Assembly (NCBI GenBank): GCA_016792765.1
Contig: JAEULD010000373.1
Span: 1-44,725, forward strand
Length of the DNA: 44,725 bases
Direction of reading: 5' to 3'
Origin: Candidatus Odyssella sp.
GTDB taxonomy: Bacteria > Pseudomonadota > Alphaproteobacteria > Bin65
The notes under the pieces were generated by a model that saw only the letters and a list, made by a program, of their open reading frames with translations, was not told where the DNA came from and ran no database searches. Positions 31,500-40,375 of this stretch are shown in pieces. Each line of letters opens with the position of its first letter. Position 1 is the stretch's first letter. The translations under genes were made by a program, and so were the position numbers.

Positions 31500-32423
31500 A
31501 TGGCCGCGCTGCGCATCGTGACTCTCATCCCCAGCGCCACCGAGATCGTGGCGGCGCTGGGATTTCGCGAGCGCATCGTGGGCCGTTCGCACGAATGCGA
31601 TTTCCCGGTGCGCATCGACGCGCTGCCCGCTCTCACCGCGCCGAAGCTCAAGACCGACGGGCACAGCGCTGCGATCGACGAGCGCGTGAAGCGCCTGATC
31701 GAGCAGGGGCTCGCGGTCTATACCGTCGATGCGCCGCTCCTGAAGAAGCTGGCGCCCGACGTGATCGTGACGCAGGATCAGTGCCAGGTCTGCGCCGCGA
31801 GCCTCGCCGACGTCGAAGCGGCGACGCGCGACTGGACCGACCGGCCGGTCGCGATCGTCTCGCTCAACCCGATGTCGCTCGACGACGTCTGGCGCGACAT
31901 CGCGAAGGTGGCCGAGGCGCTGGGCGTCGCCGAGCGCGGCAAGGCGCTGATCCACTCGCTCACGCAACGCATGCGCATGACGGGCGAGCGCGCCGCCACG
32001 GTCAAGCAGCGCCCGCGCACGGCGCTGATCGAGTGGATCGAGCCGCTCATGGCCGGCGGCAACTGGATGCCGACCCTGGTGGAGATGGCGGGCGGCGAAA
32101 ACCTGTTCGGCACGGCGGGCGAGCACTCGCCGTGGCTGGAATGGGAGGCGCTCCGGGCGGCCGATCCCGACGTGATCGTGGTGGCACCTTGCGGGCTCGA
32201 TCTCGCGCGCATCCGCGCCGATTTCCCGGCGCTCGCCAAGCGCACCGGCTGGGCCGATCTCCGCGCGGTCAAGGCGAAGCGCGTCTATTTCGCCGACGGC
32301 AATCAATACTTCAACCGCCCCGGACCGCGTCTCGTCGAGACGCTCGAAATCCTGGCCGAGATCCTGCACCCGGACCGCTTCAGCTTCGGCTTGAAGGGCC
32401 GCGCCTGGGAGCCGGCGCCGTAG
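31500..32423 (+). CDS. BtuF-like cobalamin/siderophore-type substrate-binding protein lacking a signal peptide
   Basis: 307 residues of the periplasmic-binding-protein type II (BtuF/FepB) fold. The N-terminal blocks are RIVTLIPSATEIVAALGFRERIVGRSHECDFP and LAPDVIVTQDQCQVCA. The C-lobe includes MPTLVEMAGGENLFG and a terminal YFNRPGPRLVETLEILAEILHP helix. No signal peptide is visible: the N-terminus MAALRIVTLIPS goes straight into the first strand. It may therefore be cytoplasmic, as are many annotated 'cobalamin-binding proteins' of this subgroup. No permease or ATPase is adjacent, so transport is doubtful. It starts with ATG 31500. Confidence 0.88.
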   Translation: MAALRIVTLIPSATEIVAALGFRERIVGRSHECDFPVRIDALPALTAPKLKTDGHSAAIDERVKRLIEQGLAVYTVDAPLLKKLAPDVIVTQDQCQVCAASLADVEAATRDWTDRPVAIVSLNPMSLDDVWRDIAKVAEALGVAERGKALIHSLTQRMRMTGERAATVKQRPRTALIEWIEPLMAGGNWMPTLVEMAGGENLFGTAGEHSPWLEWEALRAADPDVIVVAPCGLDLARIRADFPALAKRTGWADLRAVKAKRVYFADGNQYFNRPGPRLVETLEILAEILHPDRFSFGLKGRAWEPAP

Positions 32424-32577
32424 CGCGCCTCCGCGTCTGGCAGCACTGGCGTGGCCGGGCTGCCAATGAGCTGAAAACCATGTGATTTTCATTCCCGGTT
32501 CAGCGGCGATGCGGCACTGTTTCCGCATGCACGCGTTAAGACGTGCAACCGCGGGAAGACCGAAAGGAAACGTGCCC

Positions 32578-32841
32578 ATGTCGTCTTTGCAGCTGCAACT
32601 GCTCGGCCACCGTCTCACCACGGCGGAGATAATCTATCGCCTGCCCGATCATCCGCGCCTGCTCCAGACGTTCGTGTGGCAGGCCTACGATCTCGCGCCG
32701 CGCTATCCCGCGCTCACGAAGTTCCTGCGCTTCTGGGAGCAGCACATCGAAGGCGCGCTGCACATCGTCCGCGTCGCCAGCGCCGCGCTCGTGAAGCCGG
32801 CCGAGTTCCGCTACGCGAAGGGCGAGTTGTACCTGCACTGA
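32578..32841 (+). CDS. usg: Usg family protein
   Basis: 87-residue alphaproteobacterial protein of the Usg family (COG5425), function unknown. Conserved sequence: LQLLGHRLTTAEIIYRLPDHPRLLQTFVWQAYDLAPRYP, then FLRFWEQHIEGALHIVRVA. ATG 32578 has an AAAGGAAA ribosome-binding tract. A GGTTCAG motif, like the one near the two-component system, occurs at 32498-32504, 74 bp upstream. A stem-loop follows the gene. Confidence 0.88.
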   Translation: MSSLQLQLLGHRLTTAEIIYRLPDHPRLLQTFVWQAYDLAPRYPALTKFLRFWEQHIEGALHIVRVASAALVKPAEFRYAKGELYLH

Positions 32842-32858
32842 TCCGGCTCGCACCCGCG

Positions 32859-32881
32859 GCCGGGGCCTTGATGGCCCCGGC
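32859..32881 (+). terminator. GC-rich hairpin after usg (weak terminator candidate)
   Basis: A perfect 9-bp stem (GCCGGGGCC at 32859-32867 and GGCCCCGGC at 32873-32881, loop TTGAT) lies 17 bp after the usg stop. There is no T-run, so it may be Rho-assisted or a pause or processing site before yggT. Confidence 0.4.
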
Positions 32882-32929
32882 GTGCCTCGTCTAGGGTCGC
32901 GGCGCATCCGGAGAGCCGCGCGCCGCGCC

Positions 32930-33226
32930 ATGAATGCGATCTATCAACTCGTCGACCTGCTGCTGTGGCTCGCGTGGCTGTTCCTCATCGTCTACGTGAT
33001 CCTGGGGCTGCTCATCAGCTTCGGGATCGTCAATCCCTACAACCGCTTCATCTCCGCCGTCTACGAAGCGCTGACGCGCCTGATGGAGCCGGTCCTGCGG
33101 CCGATCCGCAAGATCCTCCCGAACACGGCGCCGCTCGATCTCGCGCCGCTGGTGTTCTTCATCGCCATCTGGTTCCTGCAGATCCTCTGGCGCGACAACG
33201 GCCGCCAGCTGCTCGGCCTCGCGTGA
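32930..33226 (+). CDS. YggT family membrane protein
   Basis: 98 residues, two hydrophobic segments (about 7-31 and 72-88). The blocks VYVILGLLISFGIVNPYN, AVYEALTRLMEPVLRPIRKILP and PLVFFIAIWFLQIL match the YggT family. YggT proteins are linked to osmotic resistance and, in Gram-positives, to division (SepF operon); the role here is unclear. Its stop overlaps the start of the DUF167 gene (GTGA), and folD follows, so this is a compact operon. Confidence 0.92.
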   Translation: MNAIYQLVDLLLWLAWLFLIVYVILGLLISFGIVNPYNRFISAVYEALTRLMEPVLRPIRKILPNTAPLDLAPLVFFIAIWFLQILWRDNGRQLLGLA

Positions 33227-33555
33227 GCGCGCGGCCGTTCGAGCCGGCGCGCGAAGGCGTCCGCGTCCACATCCGTCTGCAGCCGCGCGCGCGGCGCGAG
33301 CGCCTCGAAGGCGTCGTGACCGAAGCCGACGGCCGCGTCGCGTTCAAGGCGGCGGTGACGGCGCCGCCCGAGGACGGCAAGGCGAACGCCGCGCTGATCG
33401 CGCTGTTGGGCAAGAGTTGGCGCCTGCCCAAGAGCGCGATCGAAATCGTGGGCGGCGCCGCCGACCGCAGAAAGACCTTGCTTTTGCGCGGCGATCCCGC
33501 CTCTTTGCAGGCGGCGCTCAACGCCTATCTCGCATCGCTCGCGCAGCCCGGCTGA
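33223..33555 (+). CDS. DUF167 (YggU-like) protein
   Basis: 110 residues, GTG start overlapping the yggT stop. The family pattern is HIRLQPRARRERLEGVV, then VTAPPEDGKANAALIALLGKSWRLPKSAIEIVGG and RRKTLLLRG. It is a small cytoplasmic fold of unknown function, frequently next to yggT. It ends 3 bp before folD, so coupling is likely. Confidence 0.92.
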   Translation: MSARPFEPAREGVRVHIRLQPRARRERLEGVVTEADGRVAFKAAVTAPPEDGKANAALIALLGKSWRLPKSAIEIVGGAADRRKTLLLRGDPASLQAALNAYLASLAQPG

Positions 33556-33558
33556 TCC

Positions 33559-34455
33559 ATGACCGACCCGAAGCTCATCGACGGCAAAGCCTTTGCCGAA
33601 AATCTCCGCGCGCGCCTCGCGCGCCAAACCGCGGCCCTCAAGGCAGAACATGGCCTCATACCCGGCTTGGCCGCGGTCCTCGTGGGCAACGATCCGGCCA
33701 GCGAGGTCTATGTCCGCAGCAAGGGCAAGGCGACGAAGGAAGCCGGCATGAATTCCTTCGAGCATCGCCTCCCGGCCACGGCCGGCGAGGCCGAGTTGCT
33801 CGAGCTGGTGCGCCTCCTCAACGCCGATCCCGCCGTCCACGGCATCCTCGTCCAGCTTCCGCTGCCCAAGCAGATCCGCGAAGCCGCCGTCATCGACGCG
33901 ATCGATCCGGCGAAAGACGTCGACGGCTTCCACGTCGTCAACGCCGGCAAGCTCGCCACCGGCGGCGAAGGCATGGTGCCGTGCACGCCGCTCGGCTGCC
34001 TAATGCTGCTCAAGGACCGGCTCGGCGATCTGTCCGGCAAGCGCGCGATCGTGCTCGGCCGCTCCAACATCGTCGGCAAGCCGATGGCGCAGCTGCTGCT
34101 GCGCGAAAGCTGCACGGTGACGATCGCGCATTCGAGGACGCGCGATCTCGCCGCCGAATGCCGCCGCGCCGAGATCGTCGTCGCCGCGGTCGGCAAGGCC
34201 GAGATGGTGAAGGGCGACTGGATCGGCGAGGGCGCCACGGTCATCGATGTCGGCATCAACCGCATACCGGCGCCGGCGCCCGACAATCCCGGCAAGACGC
34301 GCCTCGTCGGCGACGTCGCCTTCGCCGAGGCCAAGCCGCGCGCGGCCGGCATCACGCCGGTGCCCGGCGGCATCGGCCCGATGACGATCGCGTGCCTGCT
34401 CGCGAACACGCTGACCGCGGCGTGCCGGCAGCGCGGCGTGCCGGTCCCCGGCTGA
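33559..34455 (+). CDS. folD: Bifunctional methylenetetrahydrofolate dehydrogenase/cyclohydrolase FolD
   Basis: 298 residues. It interconverts 5,10-methylene-THF and 10-formyl-THF. The catalytic Tyr51 and Lys55 sit in the [11 protein letters not shown] motif. The substrate loop is [12 protein letters not shown], followed by [10 protein letters not shown], the Rossmann motif [16 protein letters not shown], and the C-terminal [19 protein letters not shown]. All key residues are present. It is the last gene of the yggT/DUF167/folD run and is convergent with the hydrolase gene 3 bp away. Confidence 0.97.
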   Translation: MTDPKLIDGKAFAENLRARLARQTAALKAEHGLIPGLAAVLVGNDPASEVYVRSKGKATKEAGMNSFEHRLPATAGEAELLELVRLLNADPAVHGILVQLPLPKQIREAAVIDAIDPAKDVDGFHVVNAGKLATGGEGMVPCTPLGCLMLLKDRLGDLSGKRAIVLGRSNIVGKPMAQLLLRESCTVTIAHSRTRDLAAECRRAEIVVAAVGKAEMVKGDWIGEGATVIDVGINRIPAPAPDNPGKTRLVGDVAFAEAKPRAAGITPVPGGIGPMTIACLLANTLTAACRQRGVPVPG

Positions 34456-34458
34456 GGG

Positions 34459-35892
34459 CTACTGCGCCGTCTCCGGCACTTCGAATTTCGGCCGGGCGTG
34501 CCGCGCGACGCAGCCGAGATCGAGCTTCGCCCCGGGATCCTCGACGAACGCCGCCATCAGCGCGTTGCCGCAGGGGTGGCGGTACGAAACGTCGTGGCCG
34601 GCGTCGCCGAACCGCGCGACGACGCTGCCCGCGAAATCCCTGGCGATCTCGTCGGCCCAGCCGGTCAGCGTGCGGATGTCGTAGGCGCCGGTGATCACGA
34701 GCACGCGCGGCGAGAGGCCCGGCGGCGTATCCGGCACCGGCGCCGGCGCGAACGCCGCGCAGGCGTCGCGCGGGCCGCGCCGCTCGCCGGGCGAAGCGCT
34801 CGGCAGCACGTCTTCGGGGCAGCGCGTGGTGACGAAGATCAGCGTGCCGTCGATCGGCGGCAGCGTGCTCGGCGACGACAGGCCGTAGATCGCGTCGATG
34901 CGCGCGCGCGCGAGCGGTTTGCCGGCGGCGAGGAAGCCGTGCAGATCGTGGATCGCACGCGGGATGTGCGGCAGCTCCGCGCCCGAATCGAGCCGGCGGA
35001 TCAGCGCCGCCGCGATGCCGCCGGTGCGGCCTTCGACGGCGGCGAGATGATCGAACGCATCCTTCGCGCTGGGCGGCAGGCGTTTCGCGGCGCCCGGCTT
35101 CAAGAGCGCCTGGATCGCTGCGAACTTGGCGGCGAGATCGCCATAGGCGGCGGCGCAGGCGGCTTCGGCCGCGCAATCCTGGAACAGGCGCGCCAGCAAG
35201 GCGCGGCGCGCCGGCGCGTTCTCGGGCCGCGCGAGGCTCGGCGCCAGCGGCAGCGCCGCCATCGCCACCGTCGCGCGCGAGCCGGCGGGATCGATCTGCG
35301 CGAGGCGCAGGACGACGCGCGAGCCGTAGGAGGCGCCGACCGGATTCCACGCGGCGAGCTTCAGCGCGCGGCGGAGATCGAGCAGATCGCGCGCGGTCTC
35401 CTCCGTCGTGAACGCGGCGATGTCGATGCCGCGCGCCTTGAGGCGTGCGAGGCATTCGGCCGAGCCCATGCGCCGCGGCGGCGCGCCGCCGTCCTCGGCC
35501 GGCTCGTTCTGGCAGACGAGCCGCGGCGTCGAGCGGCCCACGCCGCGCTGGTCGATGACGATCAGCTCGCGCCGGCGCCGGAGCGGCGCGAGGCCGTCCA
35601 TGACGTAGGCGACCGGCGGGTTGAACAGCGCGCCGGGGCCGCCGGGGACCACGACGACGGGGTCCGGCAAAGGCGCTTCCGCTCCCGTGTGCTTGTAGAT
35701 CGCGAAGAACACGCGCACGCGCGGACCGTCGGGCTGCTTGCGCGATTGCGGCACGACGAGGTGGCCGCAGCGCGCTTCCGCGCCGGCGGCCTGCGTCCAG
35801 GGGCATTCGCTCCACTCGATCGCCGGCGCCTCCGCATGCGCAAGCGGCGGAGAGACGCCGGCCAGCACCGCGGCCAGAATCAGCATTCGCAT
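34459..35892 (-). CDS. Secreted alpha/beta hydrolase with TAP-like C-terminal domain
   Basis: 477 residues. The signal peptide is MRMLILAAVLAGVSPPLAHA-E. The hydrolase core includes the oxyanion region VVPGGPGALFNPPVAYVMDG, VIDQRGVGRSTPRLVCQNE, the nucleophile GASYGS, the acid VITGAYDIRTLTGWA and the His in FGDAGHDVSYRHPCGNA. The latter stretch belongs to a TAP-like C-terminal domain, as in tripeptidyl aminopeptidases of Streptomyces. It is probably a periplasmic peptidase or esterase. ATG 35892 starts at the signal peptide. A longer start at 36039 would overlap the NnrU gene on the other strand and is rejected. The real substrate is unknown. Confidence 0.88.
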   Translation of the reverse strand: MRMLILAAVLAGVSPPLAHAEAPAIEWSECPWTQAAGAEARCGHLVVPQSRKQPDGPRVRVFFAIYKHTGAEAPLPDPVVVVPGGPGALFNPPVAYVMDGLAPLRRRRELIVIDQRGVGRSTPRLVCQNEPAEDGGAPPRRMGSAECLARLKARGIDIAAFTTEETARDLLDLRRALKLAAWNPVGASYGSRVVLRLAQIDPAGSRATVAMAALPLAPSLARPENAPARRALLARLFQDCAAEAACAAAYGDLAAKFAAIQALLKPGAAKRLPPSAKDAFDHLAAVEGRTGGIAAALIRRLDSGAELPHIPRAIHDLHGFLAAGKPLARARIDAIYGLSSPSTLPPIDGTLIFVTTRCPEDVLPSASPGERRGPRDACAAFAPAPVPDTPPGLSPRVLVITGAYDIRTLTGWADEIARDFAGSVVARFGDAGHDVSYRHPCGNALMAAFVEDPGAKLDLGCVARHARPKFEVPETAQ

Positions 35893-36018
35893 GGAAAGAC
35901 CCGCTCGGCCTATCGATGCCAGCAACGAAACACTCCAGCCCGCAAGCATGGCGGAATTCCGGCACACCCGCAGGCTTGCCACTCGACCCGAACCGCCGGG
36001 TTCCCTAAACAGGAGCGC

Positions 36019-36708
36019 ATGACAGGTTCGACCGACCACGTCCTATACGCGGCCATCGTTTTCCTGGCCATCCATCTGCTGCCCGGAACGCCGCTCCGCG
36101 CCCAGGCCGTGCGCGCGCTCGGCGAGGGGCCGTATCGCGGCCTCTTCTCGCTGCTGTCCGCGGCCGTGCTGGTGTGGCTGGCCTTGGCCTATGGCGACGC
36201 GCCCTACGAAGAGATCTGGCCGCAGGCAGGGTGGACGCGCTGGGCGCCGCTGCTGGTCCTGCCGTTCGCGCTGATCCTGTTCGTCGCCGGCCTCACGACC
36301 CGGAATCCGAGCATGGCGGGGATGGAGCGGGCGGTCGATCCGCAATTCGTCGCCGGCGGAATCCTCACCGTCACGCGCCACCCGATGCTGTGGAGCTTTG
36401 CGCTCTGGGCGCTCGCGCATCTGCCGCCCAACGGCGATCGCGCGTCGCTGTGGATGTTCGGCAGCCTCGCGCTGCTGGCGCTGACCGGGATGGCGATCCT
36501 CGATCGGCGCAAGGGCGAGGAGATCGGCGCCGCCTGGGGTCCGATCCTCATGCGCACGTCGGCGATCCCGTTCCTGGCGGCGATCCAGGGGCGCACCAAG
36601 GTCGATTGGCGCGGCATCGGGCTGTGGCGGCCGCTCGTCGGCCTCTTCCTGTATGCGCTCATCCTCGCCGGGCATACGCTCGTGTTCAAGGTGAGCCCTT
36701 GGCCTTGA
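36019..36708 (+). CDS. NnrU family membrane protein
   Basis: 229 residues with about 6 hydrophobic segments. The family signatures are HLLPGTPLRAQAVRALGEGPYRGLFSLLSAAVLVWLALAYG and FVAGGILTVTRHPMLWSFALWALAHLPPNGDRAS (a NnrU/isoprenylcysteine-methyltransferase-like TRHPMLW motif). NnrU is associated with nitrite/nitric-oxide reductase clusters, but nothing of denitrification is seen in this window, so the role is open. ATG 36019 is preceded by AGGAG. Confidence 0.9.
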   Translation: MTGSTDHVLYAAIVFLAIHLLPGTPLRAQAVRALGEGPYRGLFSLLSAAVLVWLALAYGDAPYEEIWPQAGWTRWAPLLVLPFALILFVAGLTTRNPSMAGMERAVDPQFVAGGILTVTRHPMLWSFALWALAHLPPNGDRASLWMFGSLALLALTGMAILDRRKGEEIGAAWGPILMRTSAIPFLAAIQGRTKVDWRGIGLWRPLVGLFLYALILAGHTLVFKVSPWP

Positions 36709-36733
36709 GGCCGATTGCTAGGCGGAGGAAGCG

Positions 36734-37891
36734 ATGACGAAGTCGAAAGCCCAGGGGCCGCTGGCCGGCCTGAAAGTGGTCGAGTTCGCCGGCATCGGGC
36801 CGGCGCCGATGTGCGCGATGCTGCTGGCCGATCTCGGCGCCGACGTGCTGCGCGTCGACCGCCTGCAGGATGCGGGCCTCGGCATCGACCGCCGCCCGGA
36901 GTTCGATCTGCTCAACCGCGGCCGGCGCTCGGCCGCCATCGACCTCAAGCAGAAAGACGGCGTCGCCGCCGCGCTGCGCCTCGTCGCGCGCGCCGACGTG
37001 CTGATCGAGGGCTTCCGGCCCGGCGTCATGGAGCGCATGGGCCTCGGCCCCGAGGTGTGTCTCGCGAAGAATCCCGGCCTCGTCTACGGGCGCATGACCG
37101 GCTGGGGCCAGACCGGGCCGCTCGCGCAGGCGGCGGGGCACGATCTCAACTACATCGCGCTGATCGGCGCCCTGCACGCGATCGGCGGCAAGGAAAAACC
37201 GGTGCCGCCGCTCAATCTCGTCGGCGATTTCGGCGGCGGCGCGCTCTATCTCGCGTTCGGCATCTGCGCCGCCCTCTACGAGCGGCAGCGCTCCGGCAAG
37301 GGGCAGGTGATCGACGCGGCTATGACCGACGGCGCAGCCTCGCTCGCCGCGCTGTTCTACGGGCTGTTCGCGCAGGGGATCTGGCGCGACCAGCGCGCGG
37401 CGAACATCCTCGACGGCGCCGCGCCGTTCTACGACACCTACGAGACGAAAGACGGCAAGTTCGTCGCGATCGCGCCGATCGAGACGAAGTTCTATGCCGA
37501 GTTCCTCGCCAAGCTCGGCATCGATCCGGCGTCGCTGCCGAAGCAGAACGACGCCAAGCGCTGGCCCGAGACCAAGGCGCGGCTCGCCGCCGCGATCAAG
37601 GCGAAGACGCGCGACGAATGGTGCCGCATCCTCGAGGGCTCCGATGCATGCTTCGCGCCGGTGCTCTCGCTCGCCGAGGCCCCGAAGCACCCGCACAACG
37701 CCGCGCGCGGCACCTTCGTCGAGGTGGCCGGCGTCGTGCAGCCGGGGCCGGCGCCGCGGTTCGATCGTACGCCCGGCGCGGTGCAGGGCCCGCCGCCGGC
37801 GCCCGGCGCCAATACGGCGGAGGGCCTCGCCGATTGGGGCTTCTCGGAGGCCGAGATCGCGGCGCTCAAGACGGCGGGCGTCGCCGCCTGA
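36734..37891 (+). CDS. CaiB/BaiF CoA-transferase, alpha-methylacyl-CoA racemase type
   Basis: 385 residues, family III CoA-transferase fold. The N-terminal [46 protein letters not shown] and [33 protein letters not shown] are typical of racemases (His in AGHDLNY). [15 protein letters not shown] text ([13 protein letters not shown]) supplies the catalytic Asp of the AMACR branch. The probable role is epimerising 2-methylacyl-CoA for branched-chain degradation. A GGAGGAAGCG ribosome-binding site precedes ATG 36734. The next gene (alkA-type) starts 7 bp after the stop. Confidence 0.93.
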   Translation: MTKSKAQGPLAGLKVVEFAGIGPAPMCAMLLADLGADVLRVDRLQDAGLGIDRRPEFDLLNRGRRSAAIDLKQKDGVAAALRLVARADVLIEGFRPGVMERMGLGPEVCLAKNPGLVYGRMTGWGQTGPLAQAAGHDLNYIALIGALHAIGGKEKPVPPLNLVGDFGGGALYLAFGICAALYERQRSGKGQVIDAAMTDGAASLAALFYGLFAQGIWRDQRAANILDGAAPFYDTYETKDGKFVAIAPIETKFYAEFLAKLGIDPASLPKQNDAKRWPETKARLAAAIKAKTRDEWCRILEGSDACFAPVLSLAEAPKHPHNAARGTFVEVAGVVQPGPAPRFDRTPGAVQGPPPAPGANTAEGLADWGFSEAEIAALKTAGVAA

Positions 37892-37898
37892 GCCGGTC

Positions 37899-38570
37899 AT
37901 GACCGTTCTCACGCTGCGCACGATGCGGCACGATCTGCGCACGCTGGCGCGCGCGGACGCGCAGGTGGCGGCGGCGCTCGACCGCTTCGGCTATCCCGAA
38001 CTGCGCCGGCGCCCGCCCGGTTTCGCGACGCTGCTGCGCGCGATCGTGTTCCAGCAGATCTCGATCCACGCCGCCGGCGCGATCTGGAAGCGCATCGAGG
38101 CCGCGGTGGTGCCGCTCACCGCCGAGGCCTATTGCGCGACCGGCGACGACGCGATCCGCGCTTGCGGCTTCTCGCGCCAGAAGCTGCTCTATGCGCGCAG
38201 CCTCGCCGGGCTGGTCGCCTCCGGCGACGTGCCGCTCGACGCGCTCGACGCGATGGACGACGAGGCGGCGATCGCGCAGCTCGTGAAGATCAAGGGCATC
38301 GGACGCTGGACGGCCGAGATCTATCTGATGTTCGCGCTCGGCCGGCGCGACATCCTGCCGGCCGACGATCTCGGCCTCGTCGTCGGCATGCAGCGCCTCA
38401 AATGCCTGGCGAAGCGCCCCGACCGCAAGCGCATGCTGAAGCTCGCCGAGGCGTGGCGCCCGCGGCGCAGCGCCGCCGCGCATCTTCTCTGGCACTACTT
38501 CCACAAGACGCAGGACGCGATGCGCGCGGGCAAAGCGTCGAAGAAACCCGCGAAAGGCGGCGGCATATGA
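37899..38570 (+). CDS. DNA-3-methyladenine glycosylase II (AlkA family)
   Basis: 223 residues. The helix-hairpin-helix and catalytic region read KIKGIGRWTAEIYLMFALGRRDILPADDLG, with the catalytic Asp in PADDLG. LLRAIVFQQISIHAAGAIW is the conserved N-terminal part. It excises alkylated purines. The C-terminus is Lys/Ala-rich. Its TGA overlaps the start of the esterase (ATGA), and the CoA-transferase gene ends 7 bp before it, so a three-gene run is likely despite unrelated functions. Confidence 0.93.
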   Translation: MTVLTLRTMRHDLRTLARADAQVAAALDRFGYPELRRRPPGFATLLRAIVFQQISIHAAGAIWKRIEAAVVPLTAEAYCATGDDAIRACGFSRQKLLYARSLAGLVASGDVPLDALDAMDDEAAIAQLVKIKGIGRWTAEIYLMFALGRRDILPADDLGLVVGMQRLKCLAKRPDRKRMLKLAEAWRPRRSAAAHLLWHYFHKTQDAMRAGKASKKPAKGGGI

Positions 38571-39244
38571 GCTTCGCGACGGCATTGGACGGCCCGCGCT
38601 TCGGCCCCGCCCGCGGCGGGCGGCCGCGGCAGCTCGTGGTGCTGCTGCACGGCTGGGGCGCCGACGGCAACGACCTGATCGGCTTGGCGCCGGCGCTGGC
38701 GCCCGTGCTGCCCGAGGCCGAGTTCCTTTCGCCCGACGGCCCGTTCGAATGCGACGCCGGCTTCGGGCGGCAATGGTTCTCGCTGGGAGACCGCGCGCCC
38801 GAAGGCGACATGGCCGAGCCGGTGATGGCGGCGCGCCTCGCCGCGGTGGCGCCGATGATCGACGCGTTCGTCGAGGAAGCGCTCGCCGCGCGCGGCCTCG
38901 GCGCCGACAAGCTCGCGCTCGTCGGTTTCTCGCAGGGCACGATGGCGGCGCTCTATGTGGGCCTCCGCCGCGCGCAAGGGCCGGCCGGCATCCTCGGTTA
39001 TTCCGGCCATCTCGTCGCCGCGCGCGGTCTCGGCCGCGACGCGAAATCGCGGCCCGAGATCCTGCTCGTGCACGGAGAGGACGACGAGATCCTTCCGGTC
39101 CAGGCGAGCCGACTCGCCGAGCGGACGCTCAAGGCCGAAGGCTATCGCGTGAACGCCGTCTATCGCCCCGGCCTCGGCCACGGCATCGACGAAGACGGGC
39201 TCCGCCACGGCGCCGCGTTCCTGAAGCGCGTGCTCGGCGCGTGA
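38567..39244 (+). CDS. Carboxylesterase/phospholipase-type alpha/beta hydrolase
   Basis: 225 residues, lysophospholipase/carboxylesterase (YpfH/Est) type. The oxyanion loop is VVLLHGWGADGNDLIGLAP. The nucleophile Ser is in LVGFSQGTMAAL, the Asp in VHGEDDEILPV and the His in PGLGHGIDEDGL. It lacks a signal peptide, so it is cytoplasmic. It overlaps alkA by 4 bp at the start. The natural substrate is unknown. Confidence 0.93.
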   Translation: MSFATALDGPRFGPARGGRPRQLVVLLHGWGADGNDLIGLAPALAPVLPEAEFLSPDGPFECDAGFGRQWFSLGDRAPEGDMAEPVMAARLAAVAPMIDAFVEEALAARGLGADKLALVGFSQGTMAALYVGLRRAQGPAGILGYSGHLVAARGLGRDAKSRPEILLVHGEDDEILPVQASRLAERTLKAEGYRVNAVYRPGLGHGIDEDGLRHGAAFLKRVLGA

Positions 39245-39254
39245 AGCGCCGCCG

Positions 39255-39569
39255 CTACTCCGCGGCCACGAGCTGCCGCGCCGCGCTCTCGACCACCATC
39301 GGCGTTTCCCACTCCTGGCGCATTGGCGGCGCGTTCCAGCGCTTGGTCACCAGTGCGATCCATTCGGGCGTGTAGAACGCGTTTGCGGCCGCGGCGCTTT
39401 CCCAGAGATAGATGCCGACCAGCGTCTGCCCGTCGGGCGCGATGCCGTAGTATTTCCGGATCAGGCCCGGAATGCCCTGATAGGTGTGCGCCGTGGCCTT
39501 GATCGTCTCGACGAGCTTGGCCTTGGTGGTGCCGGCCGGCACCTTGAACGTCCACATCACGGTGTGCAT
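39255..39569 (-). CDS. YdhR-type / antibiotic-monooxygenase-fold protein
   Basis: 104 residues with an alpha+beta barrel pattern. It starts MHTVMWTFKVPAGTTKAKLV and continues TAHTYQGIPGLIRKYYGIAPDGQTLVGIYLWESAAAANAFYTPEW, the core of monooxygenase-like ABM/YdhR proteins. No cofactor site is seen; these proteins usually act as small dimers of uncertain function. ATG 39569 has a GGAGAATC ribosome-binding site. It lies 11 bp after the peroxiredoxin gene, presumably in one operon. Confidence 0.85.
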   Translation of the reverse strand: MHTVMWTFKVPAGTTKAKLVETIKATAHTYQGIPGLIRKYYGIAPDGQTLVGIYLWESAAAANAFYTPEWIALVTKRWNAPPMRQEWETPMVVESAARQLVAAE

Positions 39570-39580
39570 GGCGATTCTCC

Positions 39581-40096
39581 TTACGCGGTTCCGCGCACAG
39601 GATAGCCCTTTTCCTGGATGAACTTCAGCCCGTTGAGAACCGCGCCGAGATCGGGACGCGCGAACGGCGCGTTCGAGATGTCGACCACCTGCGCCTGGCC
39701 GCCGGGGGTCACGAGGAAAAGCCCGGGCTCGGGAAACGCGCGATCGGTTTCCTGGGGCGAGCGCGGATTCGACACGTAGAGCCCGAGCCGACGCATGTCG
39801 GCGACCGAGAGATCGTAGCCCACTGGAAAATTGGGCTGGATCTCGGCGGCGAAGGCTTCCGCCTTCTCGCGCGGATCGCCGGACACCGCCACGACCTCGG
39901 CATCGGCATCCTTGTAGCCGGCGACGAGGTCCTTCAAACCGGTGAGATAGCGCTTGCAGATCGGACAGTGCTTGCCGCGGTAGACGACGACGAGCTGCCA
40001 GCCGCCGCGCGCACCGCCGATCGTCACCGTGCCGCCGCCGACCTTGCCCAACGTGATAGCCGGCACCGGCGCGCCCGCCCCGAGCTTTTCCGACAT
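39581..40096 (-). CDS. Peroxiredoxin-like (AhpC/TSA) protein
   Basis: 171 residues, thioredoxin fold. The redox pair is in VVYRGKHCPICKRYL (C-P-I-C). The rest fits the family: VVAVSGDPREKAEAFA, FPVGYDLSVADMRRLGLYVS and PGLFLVTPGGQAQVVDIS. It probably reduces hydroperoxides using a thiol donor. ATG 40096 with GGGAGAATGG before it is preferred over the ATG at 40111. A YdhR-like gene follows. The 279 bp between this gene and the HNH gene shows only promoter-like AT-rich text (TATATT around 40263). Confidence 0.9.
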   Translation of the reverse strand: MSEKLGAGAPVPAITLGKVGGGTVTIGGARGGWQLVVVYRGKHCPICKRYLTGLKDLVAGYKDADAEVVAVSGDPREKAEAFAAEIQPNFPVGYDLSVADMRRLGLYVSNPRSPQETDRAFPEPGLFLVTPGGQAQVVDISNAPFARPDLGAVLNGLKFIQEKGYPVRGTA

Positions 40097-40375
40097 GGTC
40101 CATTCTCCCAATGCGAGTGTCCGACGTCCTTGCGCGTTAATAGCGGCTGCCGCCGCCGGGCGAAGTCACGACTTGGCGAGGGCGCACCGCCCTTCGCTGG
40201 GGCCCGAGTGAAAATGCAACGCAAGAGCTTGAATCGGTCTCGATTTCGTAACCGGATCGCCCTATATTTCGCACCGCAATGTCGACGCCAGTGCCTCAAC
40301 CGAGACCCAGGTCCGACGCGGCCAGCCGCCGCGTCCGGTTGAGGCCGCGCTCCTGAGGGGTGGGGAGACCGAGCC

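Noticed and set aside
35893..36039. Longer start for the secreted hydrolase
   Set aside because: Would place 49 residues before the signal peptide and overlap the NnrU gene start on the other strand.
40229..40268. Promoter before the HNH gene (TTGAAT with a downstream TATATT)
   Set aside because: The two hexamers do not have proper spacing to each other, so no single promoter could be supported.
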